From: Desulfobacter curvatus DSM 3379 | GTDB lineage: Bacteria > Desulfobacterota > Desulfobacteria > Desulfobacterales > Desulfobacteraceae | Assembly (NCBI RefSeq): GCF_000373985.1 | Contig: NZ_KB893062.1 | Coordinates: 187-53,601 of the forward strand | Length of the DNA stretch: 53,415 nucleotides | Direction: 5' to 3' | Notes under the pieces: generated by a model | Database searches by the model: none | Seen by the model: only the letters and a program-made list of their open reading frames with translations | Told to the model about the DNA's origin: nothing | Program-made: the position numbers and the translations under genes | In this document: positions 43,402 to 51,376 of the stretch, piece by piece | Layout: each line of letters starts with the position of its first letter | Position numbering within the stretch: position 1 is the first letter of the stretch

Positions 43402-44469
43402 TTAAAGGATACGGACTCCCAAGCCCGGCCGATCCGTCAGACGCATCACTCCATCTTCAATGATAAATCCTTGATCCACCATGTCTTTGGCAAGATCCAG
43501 GCTGCCGTCAAGATCCAGGTATCGGGTGGCAGGGCTTGCAAAGGCAGCATGAAGGGCGGCGGCAATGCTTGCACGGCTTTCGTCCATGCACCCCCACATC
43601 AGTTTGATGCCGCAGTGCCGGGCGATCCGGGCAATTTCCAGGCCCTGTGCAATACCGCCGCATTTCATCAGCTTAATGTTGAACAGCCCAAAGGGCAGGG
43701 GTGGATGGATCAGGGCGTATGCGTCGGCAGGTTTGTGCAGACTTTCGTCAGCCATGGAAAAATTCCGCTCATCTTCGGACAGATCTGCCATGGCCGCTGT
43801 TTTGTTCACATGGAGGGGCTGCTCCACAAATTCCAGATTCGTTCCCTTCGTGCCTGCCAGAAATTTTTTATACTGCTCCACGTCGTATCCCTGGTTGGCG
43901 TCCACCCGGATGCGGACATCCGCATTGACGTATGCCTTAAGGCGGCAGACCCGTTCGATGTCCTGATCCACATCCATGCCTGTTTTTACCTTGAGGATCT
44001 TGAATCCCCGGCCGGTATATTCATCCGCTTCGGCCAGCATCTCGTCAAGGCTTTTTATGCCGATGGTGATGGATGTGGGCATGGCGGTGTGCACCCGTCC
44101 CAGGATCTCCACCAGGGGGCGGTTCAAGGCCTTGCCCATGAGATCGTGCAGGGCAATATCCATGGCTGCCATGGCTGCAGGCGTTGCCGCCATCTTTGTT
44201 TCCATGATTTTAAGCCGGGAAACGGCATCTGCCAAATCCATGCCTTCAAAAAGGGCGCATGCCTGTTCGTTTAACGCCTTCTCACAGGCATCAATACTTT
44301 CACCGGTGACATCTTCAGCCGGAGACCCTGCCCCGATGCCCACAAGCCCCGTGTCAGTTTCAAGGAGAACAAACAAATTTTCCACATGGGTGAAGGTATC
44401 ATAGGCAATGGTGTAAGGCCGCGTTAATTCCAGGTTTTCCCTGAAAACCGTTACTTTTTTTATTTTCAT
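43402..44469 (-). CDS. Enolase-superfamily epimerase/racemase (dipeptide epimerase, DgcA-like)
   Basis: This 355-residue muconate-lactonising-type enzyme shows the catalytic KxK (ILKVKTGMDVD), metal ligands in VDANQGYD, EQPLHV and MADES, and the second base Lys in IKLMKCGGIAQG. This pattern belongs to L-Ala-D/L-Glu epimerases and N-acetylamino-acid racemases. It lies 30 bases upstream of the DUF1611 gene in the same orientation, a pairing known for the DgcN/DgcA pair and for murein-peptide recycling. Which of the two applies is open. Confidence 0.87.
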   Translation of the reverse strand: MKIKKVTVFRENLELTRPYTIAYDTFTHVENLFVLLETDTGLVGIGAGSPAEDVTGESIDACEKALNEQACALFEGMDLADAVSRLKIMETKMAATPAAMAAMDIALHDLMGKALNRPLVEILGRVHTAMPTSITIGIKSLDEMLAEADEYTGRGFKILKVKTGMDVDQDIERVCRLKAYVNADVRIRVDANQGYDVEQYKKFLAGTKGTNLEFVEQPLHVNKTAAMADLSEDERNFSMADESLHKPADAYALIHPPLPFGLFNIKLMKCGGIAQGLEIARIARHCGIKLMWGCMDESRASIAAALHAAFASPATRYLDLDGSLDLAKDMVDQGFIIEDGVMRLTDRPGLGVRIL

Positions 44470-44630
44470 ATGATTTCAAATGATATGTTTGTTATGGTTG
44501 CATCAATTGAGGCCCGGCAGAGGTCATGTACCGTAATAAACACACATTTCATGACAAAGTCGGCACCAAATTTTGTCATTATACAACCGATGTCAACTGT
44601 TCTCTTAAGAATACATTAGGAAGCCATACA

Positions 44631-45869
44631 ATGGAAAATGAAATTGTCATACATAACGGTACGCTTTTGACCATGGAACAGGGGTTGCCTGTCATTAAAA
44701 ACGCCTTTGTCCGTATCAAAGGGGATAAAATTGCTGAATGCGGCCCGGCTGTTCCCGGTCGGAATTGGGAGGGGGCGGCCCTGATTGATGCCGGCGGCGG
44801 GATCATTATGCCCGGACTTGTGAACGGACATACCCATACCCCCATGTCCATGTTCCGGGGGCTGGCCGATGATCTGCCCCTGGATGTCTGGCTCCATGAG
44901 CATATTTTTCCTGCCGAGGCAAGGGAGATAAACCCGGAATCCGTGGCGAAATGGACGGCCCACTCCTGCCGGGAGATGCTGGCCGGCGGCATCACCACAT
45001 GCTGTGACGGCTATTTTCTTGAAAGCCATGCGGCCCAGGCCATGGCAGACGCCGGTATCCGGGCCGTGGCCGGCCAGGGCGTGATTGACTACCCTGCCCC
45101 GGGCGTCCCTGATCCTTCCATCAACATTGCGCATGCCAAAAACTTTATCGAAAAAACCCGCGCCCTCTCTCCCCGGGTGACCCCGTCAATTTTCTGCCAT
45201 TCCCCCTACACCTGCTCAAAACAGACGCTTACGGCAGGAAAAAACCTTGCCCGGGATAATGGGGTCCTGTTCCAGATCCATGCGGCAGAGACCCGGGCCG
45301 AGCCGGGTATGATCAAAGAGAGCAGAGGCCTGTCCGTTATCGCCTATCTGGACAGCCTGGGTATCCTTGATCCGGACACCCTTTTAGTCCACTGTGTGTG
45401 GCTGGACGAAAAGGACATTGAAGTTATTGCCAAGCGAGGGTGCGGGGTAATCCACTGCCCGGAATCCAACATGAAACTGGCATCCGGGGTAGCACCGGTG
45501 CCGGACATGACCGCAGCCGGTCTGACCGTGGGCCTTGGCACGGACGGGTGCGCGTCCAACAACGACCAGGACATGTTTTCCGAAATGGACACAGCCGCCA
45601 AACTGCATAAGGCGGTGCGCCTGGATCCCTGCGTTATGGATGCCCGTACCTGCCTGAAAATGGCTACCATTGACGGGGCAACGGCCCTGGGACTGGGGGA
45701 TGTAACAGGTTCCATACGCCCGGGGAAGGCTGCGGACATCATCGTGGTAGACACAACCGGTCTTCACATGACCCCCATGCATGACCCCTATTCAGGGATA
45801 GTATATGCCGCAAGGGCTTCGGATGTCCTCTTGACAATGGTAGACGGCAAAGTGCGCTTTAAAAGATAA
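44631..45869 (+). CDS. mtaD: SAH/MTA-type deaminase (amidohydrolase)
   Basis: This metal-dependent amidohydrolase of the TrzA/ATZ group probably deaminates 5'-methylthioadenosine or S-adenosylhomocysteine. Motifs include the first metal pair GLVNGHTHTPMSMFRGL, WLHEHIFPAE, the third His in FQIHAAETRAE, the fourth in LLVHCVWL, the Asp in GLGTDGCASNNDQDMF and HCPESNMKLASG. The start at 44631 is chosen over the frame start at 44526 because the protein family begins at MENEIVIHNGTLL and AGGAAG precedes it. About 412 residues is normal. It is divergent from the epimerase gene. Confidence 0.87.
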   Translation: MENEIVIHNGTLLTMEQGLPVIKNAFVRIKGDKIAECGPAVPGRNWEGAALIDAGGGIIMPGLVNGHTHTPMSMFRGLADDLPLDVWLHEHIFPAEAREINPESVAKWTAHSCREMLAGGITTCCDGYFLESHAAQAMADAGIRAVAGQGVIDYPAPGVPDPSINIAHAKNFIEKTRALSPRVTPSIFCHSPYTCSKQTLTAGKNLARDNGVLFQIHAAETRAEPGMIKESRGLSVIAYLDSLGILDPDTLLVHCVWLDEKDIEVIAKRGCGVIHCPESNMKLASGVAPVPDMTAAGLTVGLGTDGCASNNDQDMFSEMDTAAKLHKAVRLDPCVMDARTCLKMATIDGATALGLGDVTGSIRPGKAADIIVVDTTGLHMTPMHDPYSGIVYAARASDVLLTMVDGKVRFKR

Positions 45870-46025
45870 TCTGCCTACCCTCCCCTTTGGGCCGCACAGA
45901 CGGGCTATAATCCGTTAGCTGTAGCGGATCGGAATAATTCAGGCCGGATTTTTACTTAATGCAACCGGATCGCTTTTTGTGTATATTAATCGAATTTTTA
46001 TCCAGAAAACATATAAGGAATTAAA

Positions 46026-46640
46026 ATGAAAGTTGATTTAGATAAGGTCAGTTATGTGCTTGGACAAAGTGTAGGCGGCGATTTTAGAAGACAGGGATTT
46101 GAAATTGATCCTAAAATTTTTACGGATTCATTTATTGAGGCGTTTAACGGCAAAGAATCAGAAATGCCTGTTGGTGAAATGCGGCACATTATGCAAAATT
46201 TTCAAAGGGCAATGGAAGACAAAAAACAGGCAAAACGGATGGAATCAGAAAAAAAGAATATTGAAGCCGGGAACAAATTTCTTGAAGAAAATGGTAAAAA
46301 AGAGGGGGTTCAAACCACTGAAAGCGGACTTCAGTATAAAGTGATCATTGAAGGTACCGGAAAAAAGCCGGCTGCCACAGATACCGTTGAAACGCATTAT
46401 GAAGGCAAGACCCTTGATGGTAAAATCTTTGACAGTTCGTACCAACGTGAACAAACAACAACTTTCCCCCTCAATGGTGTCATTAAAGGTTGGACGGAAG
46501 CGCTTCAGCTTATGGCTGAGGGATCAAAATACGAATTGTATATTCCATCTGAACTTGCCTATGGATCAGCCGGCAGTGGGGGAACGATTGAACCGTACTC
46601 GACATTAATTTTCACTGTTGAACTTGTTGCAATAAAATAA
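46026..46640 (+). CDS. FKBP-type peptidyl-prolyl isomerase
   Basis: The N-terminal 80 residues are the helical dimerisation domain of the Mip/FkpA type (VSYVLGQSVGGDFRRQGFEI). The FKBP domain follows at about residue 95: TESGLQYKVIIEGTGKKPAA, VETHYEGKTLDGKIFDSSYQ, FPLNGVIKGWTEALQLMAEG and YIPSELAYGSAGSGGTIEPY. No signal peptide is present, so it should be cytoplasmic. It ends in a TAA supplied by repeat copy F. Confidence 0.93.
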   Translation: MKVDLDKVSYVLGQSVGGDFRRQGFEIDPKIFTDSFIEAFNGKESEMPVGEMRHIMQNFQRAMEDKKQAKRMESEKKNIEAGNKFLEENGKKEGVQTTESGLQYKVIIEGTGKKPAATDTVETHYEGKTLDGKIFDSSYQREQTTTFPLNGVIKGWTEALQLMAEGSKYELYIPSELAYGSAGSGGTIEPYSTLIFTVELVAIK

Positions 46641-46710
46641 CGGTCATTGGCCGACCTGGTCTATCGATACCCAGACTGAGCCCACAACGAGTGTTGAAAG
46701 ATTTATCAAA
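46638..46710 (+). repeat. Two-hairpin repeat, copy F (truncated)
   Basis: TAACGGTCATTGGCCGACC, then CCTGG paired with CCCAG, and CTGAGCCCACAACGAG match the first hairpin and linker of the family. The second half begins (TTGAAAGATTTATC) but its other arm is missing. Its TAA is the stop codon of the FKBP gene. It lies before a convergent terminator. Confidence 0.7.
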
Positions 46711-46723
46711 ACAAACCTCGGCG

Positions 46724-46747
46724 GCCCATTTTGATCCCAAAATGGGC
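46724..46747. terminator. Hairpin between convergent FKBP and rtcR genes
   Basis: A perfect 10 bp stem, GCCCATTTTG with CAAAATGGGC, and a four-base loop. Only a short T-run follows on either side, so it is a weak intrinsic terminator or a transcript-end structure. Confidence 0.5.
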
Positions 46748-46769
46748 TTTCCGGGATTAATGCACTTCC

Positions 46770-48371
46770 TTAAAAACGATTATGTATATCCCGCCATTGG
46801 ATTTGATATTTTGATAGATACTTTCTCAGCCGATCCGAATCATTTGAACGTGCCTTTTTTTTTCTTGAGGCTGCAAAAAGAGTCCTGCCCGCCTGGGCAA
46901 TATTCTTGGAAGTTTGGCAGGTCCGGATAACATCGGCAAGTTGTACTTTTTCAAATCGATCAAGCGCAGCCGTTCGTTCTTCCCCGATCAGATCCACCAA
47001 TATGCCGTCATCAATTTGTTTCTGAGCTGACCCCCATCTAACGGATAGTCTATGAATTTCATCTTTGACGACCAGGTCCGTGATCCTGCCGCCGGGTGCA
47101 AGCGTTGCCATTCTGGTAACGGCGCCGTTAAGATCTCGAAAATTTGCAGGCCAAAGCGCTTCGGGGGAGGTTGCAAATTTTAGAAATATACCCCGGGCCT
47201 CTTTATTGAATGTAATGTGCCGCTTGGTTCTTTCGGCAAAACGGTCAAGTTCGTAGTTCAAATTCGGCTCAATATCTTCAGGCCGCTTATTCAGCCCCGG
47301 CATTTCAAAAGTCCATAGATTTATTCTGGAAAGAAGATCCTCCCGGAATCTTTTTTCCATGACATCTTGAAACAGGTCCCGGTTGGTCCCGCAAATCAAT
47401 TGGAAGTTGCTATGGGCCTCGGTATCGGACCCCACAGGAAGAAACTGTTTTTCCTCAACAGCCCGGAGCAGCATGGACTGCTCGTCCAGGCCAAGTTCGC
47501 CGACTTCGTCTAAAAACAGCATGCCGTTATCTGCTGTTTTCAAAAGGCCGTCCCTGTCGCTGGTCGCCCCTGTAAAGGAGCCCTTTTTATGCCCGAAAAG
47601 AGCGGACATGGCCCCATCACCTCTCAAGGTCGCACAATTGACCTCCACAAAACGCCCCTTTAACTGGCGTCTGGCTTTTTTCAATTCATACACCCTTCTG
47701 GCCAGACGGGATTTACCGGCACCGGTGGGACCTGTTATCAAAACCGGGTCAACCGAATTGATGGCGACACGTTCGATTTGTTCAATCAGATTATTAAACG
47801 ATGGATTCCGTGTTTCTATGCCGGATTTTAAAAAGGAGATATCATCTTTCATCTCCTGCTCGAATCGCATGGCAATCTGATCATACCGGGAAAGATCCAA
47901 ATCAATGATTCTATATTCCCCGCTTAGATCATGGTTCCTTTTTCTTGGGGGAGGACTTGTCTGCAATAACCGGCCCGACAGATAGTTTGATTCAATGAGG
48001 AGGAAAAGACATATCTGGGCAACATGGGTTCCTGTGGTGATATGAATCAGGTAATCTTCATTTTCAGGATCAAAGTGATACCCTTTGGCAAAATCGTGCA
48101 ACACACCATAAACCTCTTCAAAATCCCACGGATCGGTGAAATCGGTTTCAACGGGAATCACTTCCGTTTCCGGAGAAACATCCCGGATATCGTCTCTTAT
48201 CCGCTTCATCAGGCGGGTATAGCTTTTCTGGTAAAGGAGCTCAAAGCGGTCTACCAAAAAATCGCTGTGTTGGCATATCGCCACACTTGGCCGCCAGTGT
48301 TCCCACCGTGATGCATTTTCTCCTCTATCAAGTACGGGGCCTAAAATCCCGATTACAACTGTCTTTTTCAT
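46770..48371 (-). CDS. rtcR: Sigma-54-dependent regulator of RNA repair, RtcR
   Basis: RtcR activates the rtc operon when its N-terminal domain senses an RNA end or nucleotide ligand. Residues about 1-180 form the CARF-type RtcR domain (VVIGILGPVLDRGENASRWE, HFDPENEDYLIHITTGTHVA). The AAA+ domain has Walker A TGPTGAGKSRLARR, the sigma-54 contact loop HKKGSFTGATSDRDG (GSFTGA instead of the usual GAFTGA) and Walker B MLFLDEVGELG. A C-terminal helix-turn-helix (IRTCQTSKNIAQAGRTLFA) binds DNA. At 533 residues it has the family length. It is divergent from rtcA-rtcB. Confidence 0.95.
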   Translation of the reverse strand: MKKTVVIGILGPVLDRGENASRWEHWRPSVAICQHSDFLVDRFELLYQKSYTRLMKRIRDDIRDVSPETEVIPVETDFTDPWDFEEVYGVLHDFAKGYHFDPENEDYLIHITTGTHVAQICLFLLIESNYLSGRLLQTSPPPRKRNHDLSGEYRIIDLDLSRYDQIAMRFEQEMKDDISFLKSGIETRNPSFNNLIEQIERVAINSVDPVLITGPTGAGKSRLARRVYELKKARRQLKGRFVEVNCATLRGDGAMSALFGHKKGSFTGATSDRDGLLKTADNGMLFLDEVGELGLDEQSMLLRAVEEKQFLPVGSDTEAHSNFQLICGTNRDLFQDVMEKRFREDLLSRINLWTFEMPGLNKRPEDIEPNLNYELDRFAERTKRHITFNKEARGIFLKFATSPEALWPANFRDLNGAVTRMATLAPGGRITDLVVKDEIHRLSVRWGSAQKQIDDGILVDLIGEERTAALDRFEKVQLADVIRTCQTSKNIAQAGRTLFAASRKKKARSNDSDRLRKYLSKYQIQWRDIHNRF

Positions 48372-48412
48372 ATCTATTTATCTATATTGTATATAAAATT
48401 ATCTATATTTTA
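48372..48412. promoter_or_regulatory. AT-rich direct repeats, candidate RtcR enhancer sites
   Basis: TATCTAT occurs repeatedly between the rtcR start and about 48412 (TTTATCTATATTG, AAATTATCTATATTTTA). The distance of about 105-140 bases to the sigma-54 promoter is typical for upstream activator sites. The RtcR binding sequence in this group is not known to me. Confidence 0.35.
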
Positions 48413-48514
48413 CAGAAAACCGATATACCATGTCAAGTTTCGAACCTCTCTAAATTTCGTTATAATCATTATTTTTCAGATAGTTATAATTTCAGTAAAT
48501 ATTTTTTCAGTAAC

Positions 48515-48530
48515 TGGCACACCCGTTGCT
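48515..48530 (+). promoter_or_regulatory. Consensus sigma-54 promoter of the rtc operon
   Basis: TGGCAC, five bases, TTGCT: an exact match to the -24/-12 sigma-54 consensus. It directs transcription toward the tRNA-like RNA, rtcA and rtcB, and is the expected target of the divergent RtcR. Confidence 0.92.
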
Positions 48531-48601
48531 TTACACAAAAAGCAGATGCCACCGGGCCAGCGGCACACAGTATTCAAGTAAAGTTGTAAATACTGAGTGT
48601 T

Positions 48602-48706
48602 CCGGACATGGGTTCTGCCGATGGAACGGCATCTGAATGGATAGCTCAATGGGTAGAGCATCGTGCAAAGGACACGAGAGTTGCAGGTTCGATTCCTGCT
48701 CCGGTA
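48602..48706 (+). ncRNA. tRNA-like RNA in the rtc operon leader
   Basis: From 48642 the order is U8 A9, a D arm GCTC/GAGC with loop AATGGGTA (48644-48659), an anticodon-like arm TCGTG/CACGA with loop CAAAGGA (48661-48677), a five-base variable loop, and a T arm GCAGG/CCTGC with loop TTCGATT (48683-48699). The core is thus a full tRNA shape. The acceptor is wrong for a tRNA: GGA/TCC pair, but the remaining pairs fail, while CCGGA at 48602 can pair with TCCGG at 48700 around an extra TGCCG/CGGCA hairpin (48616-48631). Position 33 is A, not U, and no CCA is encoded. It resembles tRNA-mimicking bacterial Y RNAs, or a pseudo-tRNA processed from the rtc transcript. Confidence 0.65.
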
Positions 48707-48744
48707 ATTGGTTTACTTTAAAAAAGGTGGTATCAAACTCAAAA

Positions 48745-48801
48745 ATGAGTGTTGTGCTTGGAGAAAAAGGGCTTGCGGATCGTGTTGTGAACCTGCTGTG
48801 A
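48745..48801 (+). CDS. Very short open frame in the rtc leader
   Basis: Eighteen codons starting at ATG (MSVVLGEKGLADRVVNLL) follow a GGTGG sequence. It could be a leader peptide or the relic of a lost operon gene. There is no homology I recognise, and chance is a fair explanation. Confidence 0.2.
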   Translation: MSVVLGEKGLADRVVNLL

Positions 48802-48837
48802 TCTTAGCGCTTTTAAAGCAGTGAAAAGGAAAATATC

Positions 48838-49848
48838 ATGCTGAGTATTAATGGAATGCTTGGAGAAGGTGGCGGACAAATTTTGAGGACATCCCTTGCC
48901 CTATCCCTGGTTACAGGCAACCCTTTTATAATAAAAGAGATCCGGGCCGGGAGAAAAAAGCCGGGACTGATGCGGCAGCACCTGACCTGTGTCAATGCCG
49001 CAGTCAAGGTGGGCAATGCAAAGGCAGAAGGTGCGAACATCGGCTCACAGTCTCTTAAATTTGAGCCACGCGCCATAACTCCCGGCAAGTATAATTTTGC
49101 CATCGGAACAGCAGGAAGCTGCACCTTGGTACTTCAGGCAATATTACCGGCATTGCTGGTGGCAGATGGGCCGTCAGAGGTCATACTGGAAGGAGGCACC
49201 CATAACCCGTTTGCCCCTCCTTTTGATTTTCTCGATCAGACATTCCTCAGGCTCATCAACGAGATGGGGCCGACCGTGTCAGCGTCGTTGATTCGCCCCG
49301 GTTTCTACCCGGCCGGTGGAGGGAAAATTAAAGTAGAGATTACCCCCTCCCCGCTTGGGGAAATAGATCTCACCCAGCGGGGTGAGATCTTAAATAAAAC
49401 GGCGAAGGCATTTGTGGCGAACCTGCCAGAAAATATTGCAGCAAGAGAAATTAAAATAGTCAAAAAGCTATTGGGCTGGGAAGACTGTGAGATTGTGAAC
49501 ATCCCCTACTCACATGGACCGGGGAACGTGTTGACGCTGTCCGTGGAAAGCGAAAATCTAACGGAGGTGTTTACCGGGTTTGGGGTCAAAGGGGTTACCG
49601 CTGAAAAAGTCGCCAAAAGATGTGTGGGTCAGGTGAAAAGTTATCTGGCTGCTGATGCCCCTGTGGGGAAACATCTTGCGGACCAGTTGTTAATCCCTTT
49701 GGCCATGGCCGGTGGCGGCACATTCATTACCCAGCCACCCAGCCGTCATACAATGACAAACATTGAAGTAGTGAAACAATTTTTAGATCTGAATATCAAC
49801 TGCGCAGAAATTGATGAGCGCCGTTGGCAGATATCAGTTGAGAAATAA
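48838..49848 (+). CDS. rtcA: RNA 3'-terminal phosphate cyclase
   Basis: RtcA converts a 3'-phosphate at an RNA end to a 2',3'-cyclic phosphate using ATP. The first block GMLGEGGGQILRTSLALSLV and the adenylated His region GGTFITQPPSRHTMTNIEVV are clear. 336 residues is standard. The start follows AAAAGGAAAAT. It lies 14 bases before rtcB. Confidence 0.95.
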   Translation: MLSINGMLGEGGGQILRTSLALSLVTGNPFIIKEIRAGRKKPGLMRQHLTCVNAAVKVGNAKAEGANIGSQSLKFEPRAITPGKYNFAIGTAGSCTLVLQAILPALLVADGPSEVILEGGTHNPFAPPFDFLDQTFLRLINEMGPTVSASLIRPGFYPAGGGKIKVEITPSPLGEIDLTQRGEILNKTAKAFVANLPENIAAREIKIVKKLLGWEDCEIVNIPYSHGPGNVLTLSVESENLTEVFTGFGVKGVTAEKVAKRCVGQVKSYLAADAPVGKHLADQLLIPLAMAGGGTFITQPPSRHTMTNIEVVKQFLDLNINCAEIDERRWQISVEK

Positions 49849-49862
49849 AGAGGAATAAAAAA

Positions 49863-51065
49863 ATGGAATGGGTAAAAAAAGAAGATAAATATAAAGTCCC
49901 TATTAAATCCTGGTGTTCAAATATCGAAGAACTTGCAATGAAACAAGCCGAAAACCTGGCCATGCACCCTGTTATTTTCCACCATGTATCGCTGATGCCG
50001 GACTGTCATCCGGGTTACGGCATGCCCATCGGCGGCGTAATTGCCGCAGACAATGCTGTTATCCCTAATGCCGTGGGCGTGGATATCGGTTGTGGCATGG
50101 GATCGATAAGAACCAACCTCCCAGTGTCCGAAACCAGCCGGAACAACTTAAGAGAGGTTGTTACATTGGTTAAAAAATATGTTCCCTGTGGGGAAGGCAA
50201 CGCCCATAAAGAACCACAGACATGGGAAAACCTTGATGATATAGAAGCGTATGAGGAACGAGGATGGTACTCGTCCCATGTTAAAAAACTTGCCTTTAAA
50301 AATTTAGGCAGCCTTGGCGGCGGCAACCATTTTATTGAAATCCAGGCCGGCGATGACGACCGGATCTGGCTGATGAGTCACTCCGGCTCCCGGCATCTGG
50401 GCAATGTTATAGCACGCTTTTATAATGACATCGCTGTTAAACTGAATCAAAAGTGGCACGCAGATACACCAGGAACCGACTTGGCATTCCTGCCGACAGA
50501 TACAACGGAAGGACAAAATTATATCAATGATATGAATTTTGCACTCTCTTATGCCCGGGAAAACCGCAGAAAAATCATGACTCGGTTTAAGGATGCCTTT
50601 ACGGAGGTCTTCCCCGGGACTGAATTTGGAAATGAAGTTAATATTCACCATAACTATGCGGCCCTGGAAAATCATTTCAATAAGAATGTGTGGATCCATA
50701 GAAAAGGGGCGACCTCAGCCAAACAAGGAGAGACCGGAATTATTCCCGGTTCAATGGGAACCCCTTCCTTCATTGTCGAAGGTTTGGGTAATCCTGAGTC
50801 GTTCATGTCCTGTTCCCATGGTGCAGGGCGGGTCCTGGGGCGGCTGCAGGCAACCAGAGAACTCACACCCGAAAACTGTGACCAGGCCATGCAAGGCATC
50901 GTTTACGACCGCTGGAGTAAGGTCAGGCGCGGCAAAGCCAAGGGGATGTACGACCTTGGGGAAGCACCCCAGGCATATAAAAATATTGAAACCGTAATTG
51001 AAGCACAGCTCGATTTGATCAAGCCCCTGCATAAGCTTCGCCCTCTCGGCGTTGTAAAAGGGTAA
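49863..51065 (+). CDS. rtcB: RNA-splicing ligase RtcB
   Basis: RtcB joins RNA 3'-phosphate or cyclic-phosphate ends to 5'-OH ends with GTP and manganese. The metal and guanylate site is complete: VGVDIGCGMGSIRTN, LGSLGGGNHFIEIQ, the SHSGSRHLG region, HHNYA, GIIPGSMGTPSFIVEG and the guanylated His in MSCSHGAGRVLGR. 400 residues fits the short bacterial form. It starts after GAGGAAT and follows rtcA directly. In the rtc operon it would repair cleaved tRNAs. Confidence 0.96.
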   Translation: MEWVKKEDKYKVPIKSWCSNIEELAMKQAENLAMHPVIFHHVSLMPDCHPGYGMPIGGVIAADNAVIPNAVGVDIGCGMGSIRTNLPVSETSRNNLREVVTLVKKYVPCGEGNAHKEPQTWENLDDIEAYEERGWYSSHVKKLAFKNLGSLGGGNHFIEIQAGDDDRIWLMSHSGSRHLGNVIARFYNDIAVKLNQKWHADTPGTDLAFLPTDTTEGQNYINDMNFALSYARENRRKIMTRFKDAFTEVFPGTEFGNEVNIHHNYAALENHFNKNVWIHRKGATSAKQGETGIIPGSMGTPSFIVEGLGNPESFMSCSHGAGRVLGRLQATRELTPENCDQAMQGIVYDRWSKVRRGKAKGMYDLGEAPQAYKNIETVIEAQLDLIKPLHKLRPLGVVKG

Positions 51066-51120
51066 AATAATCCCGGGGACAATTTTTTTTGGGGGGGAAG
51101 GGATAGTTCTTTAAAATTAT

Positions 51121-51146
51121 GGTTAACTTTTTAAAAAAAGTTAACC
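51121..51146 (+). terminator. Palindrome after rtcB
   Basis: A perfect 12 bp stem, GGTTAACTTTTT with AAAAAGTTAACC and a two-base centre, lies 56 bases after rtcB. It has no terminal T-run, so it may act as a weak terminator or an end-protecting hairpin. Confidence 0.5.
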
Positions 51147-51226
51147 AGTTTTGCCATTATAACCACCTGAAGAAATCAACAATTTTGTTTGTATTAATTT
51201 TTCGTATTAAAAAACAGTAAACTCCC

Positions 51227-51343
51227 TTAACGCAATAGAGCGACGTAGGTCTTATTAACTCCCAAATCTTTATTGGATCGACGTTGACTACTTTCGTTAT
51301 TTCTGCCTGCTTGGGGATCAGGGTCGGTCAACTTTGATACCAT
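51227..51343 (-). CDS. Short hypothetical frame downstream of the integrase
   Basis: A 38-codon minus frame (MVSKLTDPDPQAGRNNESSQ at its start) has a good ribosome site (GAGGTGA, seven bases before ATG) and follows the integrase on the same strand. No family is recognised; the Ser/Asn/Arg-rich composition is not persuasive. The rest of 51147-51376 shows no gene. Confidence 0.25.
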   Translation of the reverse strand: MVSKLTDPDPQAGRNNESSQRRSNKDLGVNKTYVALLR

Positions 51344-51376
51344 GATTGCTCACCTCGTTTGTCGATAGCCAGAGAT

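Noticed and set aside
48635..48706. Genuine tRNA gene
   Set aside because: The arms fit, but the acceptor pairs at only 4-5 of 7 positions, position 33 is A, the loop would read AAG in a class I frame although tRNA-Leu is class II, and it lies inside the rtc leader. Called tRNA-like instead.
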